DNA of 64,000 bases, from assembly GCF_014646815.1 (NCBI RefSeq), contig NZ_BMNZ01000001.1, forward strand, positions 310,001 to 374,000, read 5' to 3'. The translations under genes and the position numbers were made by a program. How positions within the stretch are numbered: the first letter of the stretch is position 1; every line of letters starts with the position of its first letter. Origin of the DNA: Terrabacter tumescens (GTDB lineage: Bacteria; Actinomycetota; Actinomycetes; Actinomycetales; Dermatophilaceae). Shown here in pieces: positions 27,761 to 35,514 of this stretch. The notes under the pieces are model-generated. The model was not told where the DNA came from. It was given only the letters and a program-made list of their open reading frames with translations, and did not search any database.

Positions 27761-28873
27761 TCACAGCGTGGCGATCCATTCGCGGTAGAAGAGCGCCAGC
27801 CCGGCTGCGACGCAGATGCCGGCGATGATCCAGAAGCGGGCGACGATCGTGACCTCGGACCAGCCGACCATCTCGAAATGGTGGTGCAGCGGTGCGATGC
27901 GGAACACGCGCATGCCCGTGGTCTTGAAGCTGATGACTTGGATGATGACCGACGCGGTCACGATGACGAAGAGGCCACCGAGCACGACCAGCAGCAGCTC
28001 GGTGTGCGTCAGGATCGCCAGTCCGGCCATGGACGCGCCGAGGGAGAGGGAACCGGTGTCGCCCATGATGATCTGGGCCGGCGAGGTGTTCCACCAGAGG
28101 AAGCCGAAGCAGGCGCCGGCGATGGCGCACGAGACGACGGCCAGGTCGAGCGCGTTCGGCACGTCGTAGCACTTGGGCCCGGGAACATTCCGGCATCCCT
28201 CGCTGAACTGCCAGAAGCTGATCATCGTGTAGGCGCCGAAGACCATGACCGACGCTCCGGTGGCCAGACCGTCGAGGCCGTCGGTGATGTTCACGCCGTT
28301 GGAGGCTCCGGCGATGAGCACGTTGGACCACGCGATGAACAGCAGGACGGCCACCACGGGACCGGCGAAGGCCAGGTCGAGGCTGGTGTCCCTGATGAAC
28401 GAGACCGCGGTCGAGGCCGGCGAGACGCCCTGCTCGTCCTTGACCAGCAGAGCCGCCACGGCGAAGACGACGGTGACGAGCGTCTGGCCCGTGAGCTTCT
28501 GCTTCGAGGTGAGCCCGAGGCTGCGCTCCTTGCGGATCTTGGTGTAGTCGTCGAGGAAGCCGACCAGGCCGAGCCCCGCGAGCAGGAAGAGCACGAGCAG
28601 GGCGCTGAGCGAGATGGAGCTGTGGACGACCCAGAGCCGCCCGGTGGCTCCCAGCGCCAGCAGGAGCGCGTGCGAGCCGAAGTAGCCGGCGAGCACCGCC
28701 GCGATGATCACGACGCCGCCCATGGTGGGCTTTCCCCGCTTGACGTGGTGGTGGACGAGGTCGTCACGGATGAACTGTCCCCAGCGGCGCCGCACGAGGA
28801 GGGCGATGAAGGGCTTCGTGCACAGCAGCGCCACCGCCATCGAGATACCGCCGGCCAGAAGCACGTCGACCAT
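27761..28873 (-). CDS. mraY: Phospho-N-acetylmuramoyl-pentapeptide transferase, stand-alone copy
   Basis: A full-length 370-residue polytopic membrane enzyme that moves phospho-MurNAc-pentapeptide onto undecaprenyl phosphate, giving lipid I. All family motifs are present: KRGKPTMGGV, FLDDYTKIRKERSLGLTSKQK (D108, D109), NGVNITDGLDGLA, MGDTGSLSLG and APLHHHFEM. AAAGGA lies 5 nt before the ATG at 28873. The usual place of mraY is between murF and murD in the division cluster, but no mur or fts gene is near. It may be an extra copy; some producers carry spare mraY genes for resistance to MraY inhibitors. Confidence 0.9.
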   Translation of the reverse strand: MVDVLLAGGISMAVALLCTKPFIALLVRRRWGQFIRDDLVHHHVKRGKPTMGGVVIIAAVLAGYFGSHALLLALGATGRLWVVHSSISLSALLVLFLLAGLGLVGFLDDYTKIRKERSLGLTSKQKLTGQTLVTVVFAVAALLVKDEQGVSPASTAVSFIRDTSLDLAFAGPVVAVLLFIAWSNVLIAGASNGVNITDGLDGLATGASVMVFGAYTMISFWQFSEGCRNVPGPKCYDVPNALDLAVVSCAIAGACFGFLWWNTSPAQIIMGDTGSLSLGASMAGLAILTHTELLLVVLGGLFVIVTASVIIQVISFKTTGMRVFRIAPLHHHFEMVGWSEVTIVARFWIIAGICVAAGLALFYREWIATL

Positions 28874-29128
28874 GAATTCCTTTGCCTTCTTCCATTCACA
28901 ACCACGTCGATCCACCGGCGCCACCGCACGCCAGGGAGATCCGAGATCACCCGCCCCTGCCTCCAGGCCGGACGCGCCGAGGGACCCGCTCATCTCTCGG
29001 AGTCGAGTGACGCAGTCGTTCTCGATGTTGCTTCCCCGTGTCGACCCGCTGGACTGTCGTGGTCCAACGTCAGACCACGCCGGCTGAACGAAGGGGCAGA
29101 CCGAAGACCACGGGCGCCCCCAGTCCTG

Positions 29129-29869
29129 TCATGGCGATTCGAGGGCGAAGAACAGGAAGCAGATGAAGCGGCGCCCCGTCGGGGGCAGCAGCTCGGTGGG
29201 AGTCTCGGGGACGGCGGCCGGCTCGGTGACGGTGGTGATGACCAGGCCGGCGTCGAGGAAGGCGTCGAAGACGTCCTGCAGGGGCCGGTGCCAGTAGGTC
29301 AGCGTGAACGAGGCACCGTCGTGCTCGTGGTCCTCGGAGTATCGAGTCAGGGCGAAGTAGTCCTGGTCCTGGTAGCAGAACGCGTAGACGAAGGGGTGGA
29401 TGATCGAGATGACCAGGTGCCCGCCGGGCCTGAGGACCCGGCGCAGCTCGGCGAGGGCCGGCGCCCAGTCCTGCACGTAGTGGAGCGCGAGCGAGCAGGT
29501 GACGACGTCGAACACGTCGTCGTCGTACGGCAGCGGTTCGGACAGGTCAGCGACCCGGACGTCGGCGTCGCTGCCGAGGCGCTCCCGGGCGATGTCGACC
29601 ATGGCGGGGCTGAGATCGAACCCGACCACGTCGGCGCCCCGCTCGCGCAGGTCGGCCATGAGCGGACCGTGCCCGCAGCCCGCGTCGAGGACGCGCTTGC
29701 CGGTGACGTCGCCGGAAAGGCGCAGCATCTCGGGTCGGGCGTACCAGGCGTTGAAGAGGCTGGTGTCGTTGGCGGCTGCGTACGTGGCGGCGAAGTGGTC
29801 GTAGTCAGCTGCACCAAGGGCACCAGAGGCATCGGGCGTGGAAGGGATGGTGTAGGCGGTGTCGGTCAT
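29129..29869 (-). CDS. Class I SAM-dependent methyltransferase
   Basis: A 246-residue enzyme with motif I VLDAGCGHGPLMADLRERG, FDLSPAMVDIARERLG, and a strand-4 segment DVVTCSLALHYVQDW, followed by LRRVLRPGGHLVISIIHPF. A C-terminal subdomain rich in aromatics (FCYQDQDYFALTRYS, FTLTYWHRPLQ) may form the substrate pocket. Its ATG overlaps the stop of the ArsR-type regulator, with AGGGAG upstream, so the pair is one operon and probably self-regulated. Substrate unknown. Confidence 0.82.
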   Translation of the reverse strand: MTDTAYTIPSTPDASGALGAADYDHFAATYAAANDTSLFNAWYARPEMLRLSGDVTGKRVLDAGCGHGPLMADLRERGADVVGFDLSPAMVDIARERLGSDADVRVADLSEPLPYDDDVFDVVTCSLALHYVQDWAPALAELRRVLRPGGHLVISIIHPFVYAFCYQDQDYFALTRYSEDHEHDGASFTLTYWHRPLQDVFDAFLDAGLVITTVTEPAAVPETPTELLPPTGRRFICFLFFALESP

Positions 29870-30522
29870 GGATGCTGCTCCCTCTGAGGTGCGTCGTCGA
29901 CGGCGGAGATGTCCTCTACGAGGGCGCCCATGACGACCCCGTAGTACGCGTGGCGCTCCTGGCCGTCCTCGACCTCGGTCAGGGCGCGGGAGATGTCGGT
30001 CCAGCGGTCGAGGAGCTCGGCCACCTCGCGGCGCATCTGCTGCAGCTCGGTGTCGCTCAGGCGCACCGCGAAGTCGTCGCTGATGCTGCGGCGCTCGCCG
30101 CTGGGGACGTCCGTCGGATCCGGCGTCCGGTGGACGGCCCGATGCAGCGCGAGGACGTGAGCTTCGGCCGCACGCCGGACCGTGACCGCCGCAGCCTGGC
30201 CGCCGTCGTGGCGCAGCATCGCGTCGAGGTCGATCTCGAAACCACGGTCGGAGGTCAGGCGCCACCAGCGCTCACGCCCGTTCTCGGCCCGCTCCGGGTT
30301 CTCCTCGATCAAGCCGTGCTTGGCCAGCTGGCGCAGGTGGAAGCTCACGGAGTTCGCCGGCTCGTCCACGGCCGCAGCGAGATCCACGGCGCGAGCCGTT
30401 CCTGTCCGGGACAACTCCCCGAGCAGTCGCATCCGGACCGGATGCGTGACCGCAAGAACCGCTTTCGGGTCGGTGAGCCGGGTGGGGGACAGGCGCGATG
30501 GGTCATCCGTCACGCCGCACAC
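29866..30522 (-). CDS. ArsR-like winged-helix regulator
   Basis: A 218-residue protein with an N-terminal winged helix (KAVLAVTHPVRMRLLGELSR, ANSVSFHLRQLAKHGLIEEN, RWWRLTSDRGFEI) of the HTH_20/ArsR type and a C-terminal helical region (about 100-218) that may sense a ligand or dimerise. No metal-binding cysteine motif is seen. It is the first gene of the operon with the methyltransferase; a palindromic array just upstream is its likely operator. GTG 30522 has GAGG close by; GTG 30513 is an alternative. Confidence 0.82.
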   Translation of the reverse strand: MCGVTDDPSRLSPTRLTDPKAVLAVTHPVRMRLLGELSRTGTARAVDLAAAVDEPANSVSFHLRQLAKHGLIEENPERAENGRERWWRLTSDRGFEIDLDAMLRHDGGQAAAVTVRRAAEAHVLALHRAVHRTPDPTDVPSGERRSISDDFAVRLSDTELQQMRREVAELLDRWTDISRALTEVEDGQERHAYYGVVMGALVEDISAVDDAPQREQHP

Positions 30523-30543
30523 GTTGCCTCACTGCCAGCGAAA

Positions 30544-30574
30544 GCGCAAGAGGACTTGCGCAAGGGGGCTTGCG
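30544..30574 (-). promoter_or_regulatory. Three-part palindromic operator of the ArsR/methyltransferase operon
   Basis: GCGCAAG (30544-30550), AGGA, CTTGCGC (30555-30561), which runs on as the perfect palindrome CTTGCGCAAG (30555-30564), then four bases and CTTGCG (30569-30574). Half-sites alternate in direction with regular 4-bp spacers. It lies 22-52 nt upstream of the regulator's start codon. Confidence 0.6.
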
Positions 30575-30594
30575 AATCGGCTCAGCCGCTCTTC

Positions 30595-31344
30595 TCAGCG
30601 AGTGCGAGCGGTCGTAGGCTGTGTCGTCGGGTCGAGAAGCACCGAGGTTCCGGTCTGCGGAGCAGGCTGGCCCGGGGCGCTGACGTATGCGTGCACGACG
30701 CCGGGTGAGGGGTGCAGCACCTGGGCGCGGGCGAACTCCAGGACCGTGGCGGCAGAGGGGCCCCGGACGTACAACGTCAGCTTGTCGTTCTCGACGAAGG
30801 GACCGTGCACCGTCACTCCCGCTTGGAGGCCCGCTGCCGCGGCCCGGGAGAGGTTCTGCGGCAGCTCCCGCCACCACGTGGCCACGGGTTTCTCCGTCCC
30901 GTAGGAGCCAAGGACGAGCCGGGCCTCGACCTGGTCAGGCGGGACGGGCTCGCGCTGGTACCGGGGCGCTGGAGGCAAGCCGTCTGCGGTTATGGTCCAG
31001 TTGTCCGAGCTGCAGGCGCCCTCGCGCCGGGCGACCACGGTGCCCTGCAGGTCGCGAGCCACGAGCTGGTCGCGGTCGCACTGCTGACTGCCGGACGCCT
31101 GCCAGTACCCCTTCGCGCCCCACACGAGCGAGCTCCACCCCGCCCCGCCCGGAGCGCTCAGGGTGTCCGCGCGCTCGATGAGCAGCGGGCGACCGGTCTC
31201 GTTGGAGACGTCGAGATACGGATACGGCTCGCGCAACCCGTAGAAGAGCAGCAGCATCAGGCCGACATAGCCGGCGACGCCCACACCGATGACGATGAGG
31301 ACGACCCGCAGCGCCTTTCCGGCGACGGCCCTGGTCCCGCCCAT
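30595..31344 (-). CDS. Unrecognised single-pass membrane protein
   Basis: A 249-residue protein. A basic start (MGGTRAVAGKALR) and one long hydrophobic helix (about 12-36) anchor it, and about 210 residues lie outside the membrane. The outer part has cysteine residues (SQQCDRD, EGACSSDNW) that could form a disulfide. The C-terminus is Pro/Thr rich. GGGGGA precedes the ATG at 31344. I do not recognise a family. It is downstream of nothing obvious and convergent with no gene. Confidence 0.6.
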   Translation of the reverse strand: MGGTRAVAGKALRVVLIVIGVGVAGYVGLMLLLFYGLREPYPYLDVSNETGRPLLIERADTLSAPGGAGWSSLVWGAKGYWQASGSQQCDRDQLVARDLQGTVVARREGACSSDNWTITADGLPPAPRYQREPVPPDQVEARLVLGSYGTEKPVATWWRELPQNLSRAAAAGLQAGVTVHGPFVENDKLTLYVRGPSAATVLEFARAQVLHPSPGVVHAYVSAPGQPAPQTGTSVLLDPTTQPTTARTR

Positions 31345-31366
31345 CACGTCCCCCTGTCCTTGCCCG

Positions 31367-31590
31367 TCAGGCTAGAAGCGGCAGCCGATCAGGTCTGCCG
31401 ATCGCGCGACAGCGTGCGGCAATCGTGACCTCGGCGCCGGTGGGCGCCTCATCGATCCGATGCCAGGCCACGAGGAACGCGTCGGCGACCACGTCCGCGG
31501 CGTCGGACGGCTGCGCGGCGCGGCGTACGGCATGCGCCAGCAGTGCCAGGTGCGCGCCGGCGAACAGCGCCGCAAGCGACCCGACGGGCC
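31367..31590 (-). pseudogene. Remnant of an ECF-type sigma factor (region 2)
   Basis: A frame with no usable start reads LFAGAHLALLAHAVRRA, then SDAADVVADAFLVAWHRID, close to region 2 of ECF sigma factors (the DVVAETFLVAWRR helix that melts the -10 and binds core enzyme). It ends at a TGA at 31369-31367 after about 20 more residues, so region 4 is missing. The piece lies between dinB and the membrane protein gene. It was found by reading the frame that has no start codon. Confidence 0.5.
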
Positions 31591-31623
31591 GACGTCCATC
31601 ACCTGTCCACCACGGGGAGAGCG

Positions 31624-33210
31624 CTACACCAGAGAGTCACTTGAGCCCGCAGACGTGCCCGAGGAACCGTCCGGGGTCCGGCGAGTCGACTCGTCCGGCA
31701 GCAGCATCGCGGTGAGCTCATCAGCCTTGCCCAGCGTCGCCAGCGATGTCAGGCGTGCCGGGGGGCACGGCTCCGGCGGGTCCACCCGCATGAGCAGCTC
31801 CCGACGGATGTCGAACCTGCGATCCGGTCCCGGTCGGGTGTTCGGGCCCTCGAACCGGACGGTGACCAGACCGTCCTCGGCCCGCACCACCCAGCCCGCG
31901 CCGTGATGCGGGTGCGAGACGTCGAGGCCGAGCGCGACGGTGTGTGGGGTCAGGGGTGCCGGCAGCCGTTCCTCGTCCCCGTCGTCCGCATCGTCCTCCA
32001 GAGCGGGGCGGCCGACGGCCTCATCGGGCGGTGCATCGTCCAGGAGGTGGCTCTCGTCCGGCGTCGGGACACGATCCGGCGACGCCGAGCTGACGGTGGG
32101 CGCCTCTGCGAGGTCCTCCGAGGCCATGAGGCCGTCGACAGCAGCGCCGTCGGCTTCGTCCTGCGGCAGACGCAGCTGGGCCCAGTGGGTCAGCCCGGAC
32201 AGGGACACCCCCAGGAGGCGGACCGGCTCGACCGGGTTCGCCGCCGTCAGCGCCGCGTCTGCCGCCTCGCGCAGCTGATCGGCCTCGGCGGTCGGGTGGG
32301 CCAGGGTGACCGAGCGGGTCAGGGTGGTGAAGTCGGACAGGCGGACCTTGACGGTGACCGTCCGTGCCCCACCACCCTGGCGCCCGAGCCGGCGCAGCGC
32401 CCGTGCGAGGACGTCCTCGAGCGCGCCCGGCAGCTCCCACCGGAGCAGGTCCTGGGCGAAGGTCCGTTCTGCACCCACGCTCTTGGCCTCGCGCTCCACG
32501 ACGACAGGGCGGGGGTCGTCCCCGCGCGCGAGCCGATACAGGTTCCATCCTGCGGCGTCCCCGAGGACCCGCACCAGGTCATCACGCCCGGCTGCGCGCA
32601 GGTCGGCGACGGTGCGGATGCCCAGGGTGCGAAGGGTGGCCTCCGTGGCAGGGCCGACACCCCACAGGGCGCCCACCGGCTTCGGCATGAGGAACTCGTC
32701 CTCGTTCTCACCGGGCACGACGGTGAACCCGTGCGGCTTGTCCGCGTCGGACGCCAGCTTGGCGATGAGCTTCGAGCGCCCCAGCCCGACGGAGACCACC
32801 AGCCCGGACCGGTTGTAGATGAGCCGGCGTGCCAGGTCAGCGGCCGTCACCGGGTCGGCAGCGAACGGTCCCGCGGCCAGGTCGACGAACGCTTCGTCGA
32901 GGCTGACGGGCTGCACGAGCGGTGACAGCTGCCGCAGCGTGCCCATGATCAGGGCGCTGTGTGCGGCGTACGCGGGGAAGCGGGGCGTGAGCACGGTCGC
33001 GGCCGGGCACAGGACCCGCGCCTGGGACATCGGCATCGCCGACCGGCACCCGACGGCGCGCGCCTCGTAGTTCGCGGTGGCGACGACCCCTCGTGGGCCG
33101 GTCCCGCCGACGAGGACCGGGGACCGCGCCAGGGACGGCTTGTGCCGGGTCTCGACCGAGGCGAAGAAGGCGTCGGCGTCGACGTGCATCACGCTCGCGT
33201 CCTCGCGCAC
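31624..33210 (-). CDS. dinB: DNA polymerase IV (Y family), with actinobacterial C-terminal extension
   Basis: A 528-residue translesion polymerase. The palm motifs VMHVDADAFFASVE and VSLDEAFVDL hold the catalytic acids; SVGLGRSKLIAKLASDADKP and WGVGPATEATLRTLGIRTV follow (fingers and thumb). The little finger ends near residue 345. An extra 180 residues are acidic and disordered (DDAPPDEAVGRPALEDDADD), then a small conserved piece (HPHHGAGWVVRAEDGLVTVRFE). The extension is known from actinobacterial Pol IV proteins. No typical beta-clamp motif was recognised at the very C-terminus. Confidence 0.9.
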   Translation of the reverse strand: MREDASVMHVDADAFFASVETRHKPSLARSPVLVGGTGPRGVVATANYEARAVGCRSAMPMSQARVLCPAATVLTPRFPAYAAHSALIMGTLRQLSPLVQPVSLDEAFVDLAAGPFAADPVTAADLARRLIYNRSGLVVSVGLGRSKLIAKLASDADKPHGFTVVPGENEDEFLMPKPVGALWGVGPATEATLRTLGIRTVADLRAAGRDDLVRVLGDAAGWNLYRLARGDDPRPVVVEREAKSVGAERTFAQDLLRWELPGALEDVLARALRRLGRQGGGARTVTVKVRLSDFTTLTRSVTLAHPTAEADQLREAADAALTAANPVEPVRLLGVSLSGLTHWAQLRLPQDEADGAAVDGLMASEDLAEAPTVSSASPDRVPTPDESHLLDDAPPDEAVGRPALEDDADDGDEERLPAPLTPHTVALGLDVSHPHHGAGWVVRAEDGLVTVRFEGPNTRPGPDRRFDIRRELLMRVDPPEPCPPARLTSLATLGKADELTAMLLPDESTRRTPDGSSGTSAGSSDSLV

Positions 33211-33350
33211 TGCTCCGCCTCTTCCCGCGTGGTCCTGGGCCGGCGGCTCCCGTGGGTCGCCGGACTACCGACTCACTCTGCCGTACGCCGACGGCCGAGC
33301 AGCAGGGCCCGTCCGCTCGAGCACGATCGCCGCTCTCAGAAGCGGGCCGG

Positions 33351-33503
33351 TCAGGTCGAGGCTGCGGCTGCGCGTGCGGAATGGTTGGCGCCGCGCACCA
33401 CCAGGGTGTCCGGGTCGGGGTCCACCTGGACGGTGCAGGCGAGCCAGGGAGCGGGCAGGGCGAGCCCTGCCGCGGACCCGACCGCCAGACCGTCGACCGT
33501 CAG
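33351..33503 (-). CDS. Possible 50-residue open frame overlapping the serA stop
   Basis: Reads LTVDGLAVGSAAGLALPAP, then ACTVQVDPDPDTLVVRG and ends in ARAAAAST. Codon third positions are strongly GC and the text is protein-like. The only start would be a CTG overlapping the serA stop (CTGA). It may be a small coupled gene, the tail of a decayed gene or chance. The rest of 33211-33499 shows nothing else. Confidence 0.25.
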   Translation of the reverse strand: MTVDGLAVGSAAGLALPAPWLACTVQVDPDPDTLVVRGANHSARAAAAST

Positions 33504-34711
33504 GCCGAGGTGTCCTGGTGCCAGGTCTCGAGGTGGACGGCCTCGGCGACGTGGCGCAGCGACTCGAGGGTCTCGGGAGTCACGTGGTCGTCGGTGTCAG
33601 TGACGACGTAGCCGAGCTCGCCGCGGGTCGCGAGCGACTGGCCGATGACGTTGGCGCCTGCCTCGGCGAGGGTGCGGTTGATCGAGGCGAGGACTCCCGG
33701 GACGTTGCGGTGGAGCAGCGCGATCCGGAACGCCCCCTCGCGTGCGGCGGGGGCGACGTCGGGGAGGTTCACGGACAGCGCGGTGGCGCCGTCGAGGATG
33801 TATGCCGAGAGCTTGCTCGACACGAAGGTGCCGATCTCCTCCTGTGCCTCCTCGGTCGACCCGCCGACGTGGGGCGTGAGGATGACGTTGTCCAGGCCGC
33901 GGAGGGGCGACTCGAAGAGGTCACCCTGCGCCTTGGGCTCGACCGGGAAGACGTCGATCGCGGCGCCCGACAGGTGACCGCTCAGGATGTGCTCGCGCAG
34001 GGCGAGGTCGTCGACGACCATGCCTCGCGAGGCGTTGATGAAGACCGAGCCGGGCTTCATCTTGGCGAACTGCTCCGCGCCGAACAGGCCGGCGTTGCCG
34101 GGGCGGCCGTCGACGTGGAGGCTCACGACGTCGGACTCCTCGAGGAGCTCGTCGAGCGAGCCCATGCGCTGGGCGTTGCCGTGCGCGAGACGGTCCGCGG
34201 TGTCGAAGAAGGCGACGCGCATGCCGATGGCCTCGGCCATGTTGGACAGCTGCGTGCCGATGTTGCCGTAGCCCACGATGCCGAGCGTGCGGCCGCGGGT
34301 CTCGTAGGCGCCCTTGGCCGACTTGTCCCAGACGCCGTCGTGCATCCGCTGCGTCTTCTCGGGGAGGCGCCGTGCGAGGGCGAGGATCTCACCGATGACG
34401 AGCTCCACGACGCTGCGGGTGTTGGAGAAGGGCGCGTTGAAGACGCCGATGCCGAGCTTCGTCGCGTGCTCGAGGTCGACCTGGTTGGTGCCGATGCAGA
34501 AGCAGCCGATGGCGCGCAGGTCGGGGGCGGCGTCGAGGACGGCGCGGGTCACCTTGGTGTTGGACCGGATCCCGACGACCGAGACACCCTGCAGGGCCTC
34601 GATGAGCTCGGCCTCGCCCAAGGATCCCGTGCGCGTCTCGACGTCGAAGCCGTGGCGGCGGAACGTCTCCTGGGCGACGGAGTGGACGTTCTCCAGCAGC
34701 AGCACCTTCAC
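33500..34711 (-). CDS. serA: D-3-phosphoglycerate dehydrogenase
   Basis: Oxidises 3-phosphoglycerate to phosphohydroxypyruvate, the first step of serine synthesis. The 403-residue protein is the E. coli-type length with one C-terminal ACT domain (about 330-400), not the long mycobacterial form. NAD-binding GIVGYGNIGTQLSNMA, catalytic INASRGMVVDD and ILTPHVGGSTEEAQ (active histidine) are present. GTG 34711 has AAGGAG upstream. The ACT domain suggests serine feedback. Confidence 0.93.
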   Translation of the reverse strand: MKVLLLENVHSVAQETFRRHGFDVETRTGSLGEAELIEALQGVSVVGIRSNTKVTRAVLDAAPDLRAIGCFCIGTNQVDLEHATKLGIGVFNAPFSNTRSVVELVIGEILALARRLPEKTQRMHDGVWDKSAKGAYETRGRTLGIVGYGNIGTQLSNMAEAIGMRVAFFDTADRLAHGNAQRMGSLDELLEESDVVSLHVDGRPGNAGLFGAEQFAKMKPGSVFINASRGMVVDDLALREHILSGHLSGAAIDVFPVEPKAQGDLFESPLRGLDNVILTPHVGGSTEEAQEEIGTFVSSKLSAYILDGATALSVNLPDVAPAAREGAFRIALLHRNVPGVLASINRTLAEAGANVIGQSLATRGELGYVVTDTDDHVTPETLESLRHVAEAVHLETWHQDTSA

Positions 34712-34781
34712 GCGTGTCTTCTCCTTGGTGTCGTGGTCGTCGTGATCGTGGTGGTCGGGTCGTGTCGCTCTTCAGGCTGCC

Positions 34782-35498
34782 TCATCGGGCGGCCGCGGCG
34801 CGCCGGTGGGCGCTCTGTGAGACGCCGGCTGGCGCAGCAGGGTCGGCCCGCAGGGTGCGGGCCAGGAGTCGGCCGGTGTGCTCGAGGTGGTGGCGCATGG
34901 CGCGTTCCGCCGCGGCGCCGTCGCGCGCCAGGACCGCCGCGACGATGGGCTCGTGCTCGTCGCAGATCTCCGGCAGGGTGCGGCCGGCGGTGGTCGTCGG
35001 CGGGCCGAGCAGGGCGGTCGTGGCCCGGAGCCGCTCGATGATCGCGGCAGCGCGGCAGTTGCCGCCGGCCCGCACCAGGCAGTCGTGCAGGTGCTGGTCG
35101 GCGACCCAGAAGCGGTCCTCGTCGTGGACGGCTGCGCCCAGGGCCTCGAAGGCCGCCCTGATGGTTGCGTGCTCGTCGTCGCTCGCGTGCTCGGCGGCGC
35201 GGCGTGCGGCGTCGGGCTCGAGGGCGAGGCGGATCTCGAAGATCTCGAGGATGTCGCTGGCCCGGGGGAGCACCACCCGGAAGCCGCGGTTGCGCTCGAT
35301 CTCGACGAGCCCGGCCTCGGCCAGTCTCAGGAGTGCCTCCCGGACCGGGCTGCGCGAGACGTCGAGCACCTCGGCGAGCTGGTAGACGGAGTAGGTCCGG
35401 TCCGGCACGAGCTCGCCCGCGACGACGCCGGCCCGGATCGAGTCCACGACCGCGTCGGCCAGCGAGGGTGCGCCGGGGGAGAGGGACAACCGAACCAT
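34782..35498 (-). CDS. GntR-family regulator, FadR/FCD type
   Basis: A 238-residue regulator: winged helix at residues 10-75 (YSVYQLAEVLDVSRSPVREALLRLAEAGLVEIERNRGFRV) and an all-helical FCD effector domain (about 85-215) with candidate metal/ligand residues (HDEDRFWVADQHLHDCL, HEPIVAAVLARD, RHHLEHT). FCD regulators often sense organic acids such as lactate. It shares a single palindrome with the divergent FAD/Fe-S dehydrogenase, so it very likely controls that gene and itself. ATG 35498 is leaderless by position. Confidence 0.88.
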   Translation of the reverse strand: MVRLSLSPGAPSLADAVVDSIRAGVVAGELVPDRTYSVYQLAEVLDVSRSPVREALLRLAEAGLVEIERNRGFRVVLPRASDILEIFEIRLALEPDAARRAAEHASDDEHATIRAAFEALGAAVHDEDRFWVADQHLHDCLVRAGGNCRAAAIIERLRATTALLGPPTTTAGRTLPEICDEHEPIVAAVLARDGAAAERAMRHHLEHTGRLLARTLRADPAAPAGVSQSAHRRAAAAR

Positions 35499-35500
35499 GC

Positions 35501-35512
35501 GTAACATGTTAC
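35501..35512. promoter_or_regulatory. Shared palindromic promoter/operator of the GntR and dehydrogenase genes
   Basis: GTAACATGTTAC is a perfect 12-bp palindrome. It contains TAACAT on each strand, and each lies exactly 7 nt before an ATG: 35515 on plus and 35498 on minus. Both genes would therefore be leaderless and fire from one symmetric element, which also has the look of a GntR operator. Confidence 0.65.
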
Positions 35513-35514
35513 TC

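Noticed and set aside
26978-29887. A 969-codon plus-strand frame across mraY and the sensor gene
   Set aside because: Both opposite-strand genes have strong family motifs; this frame has none.
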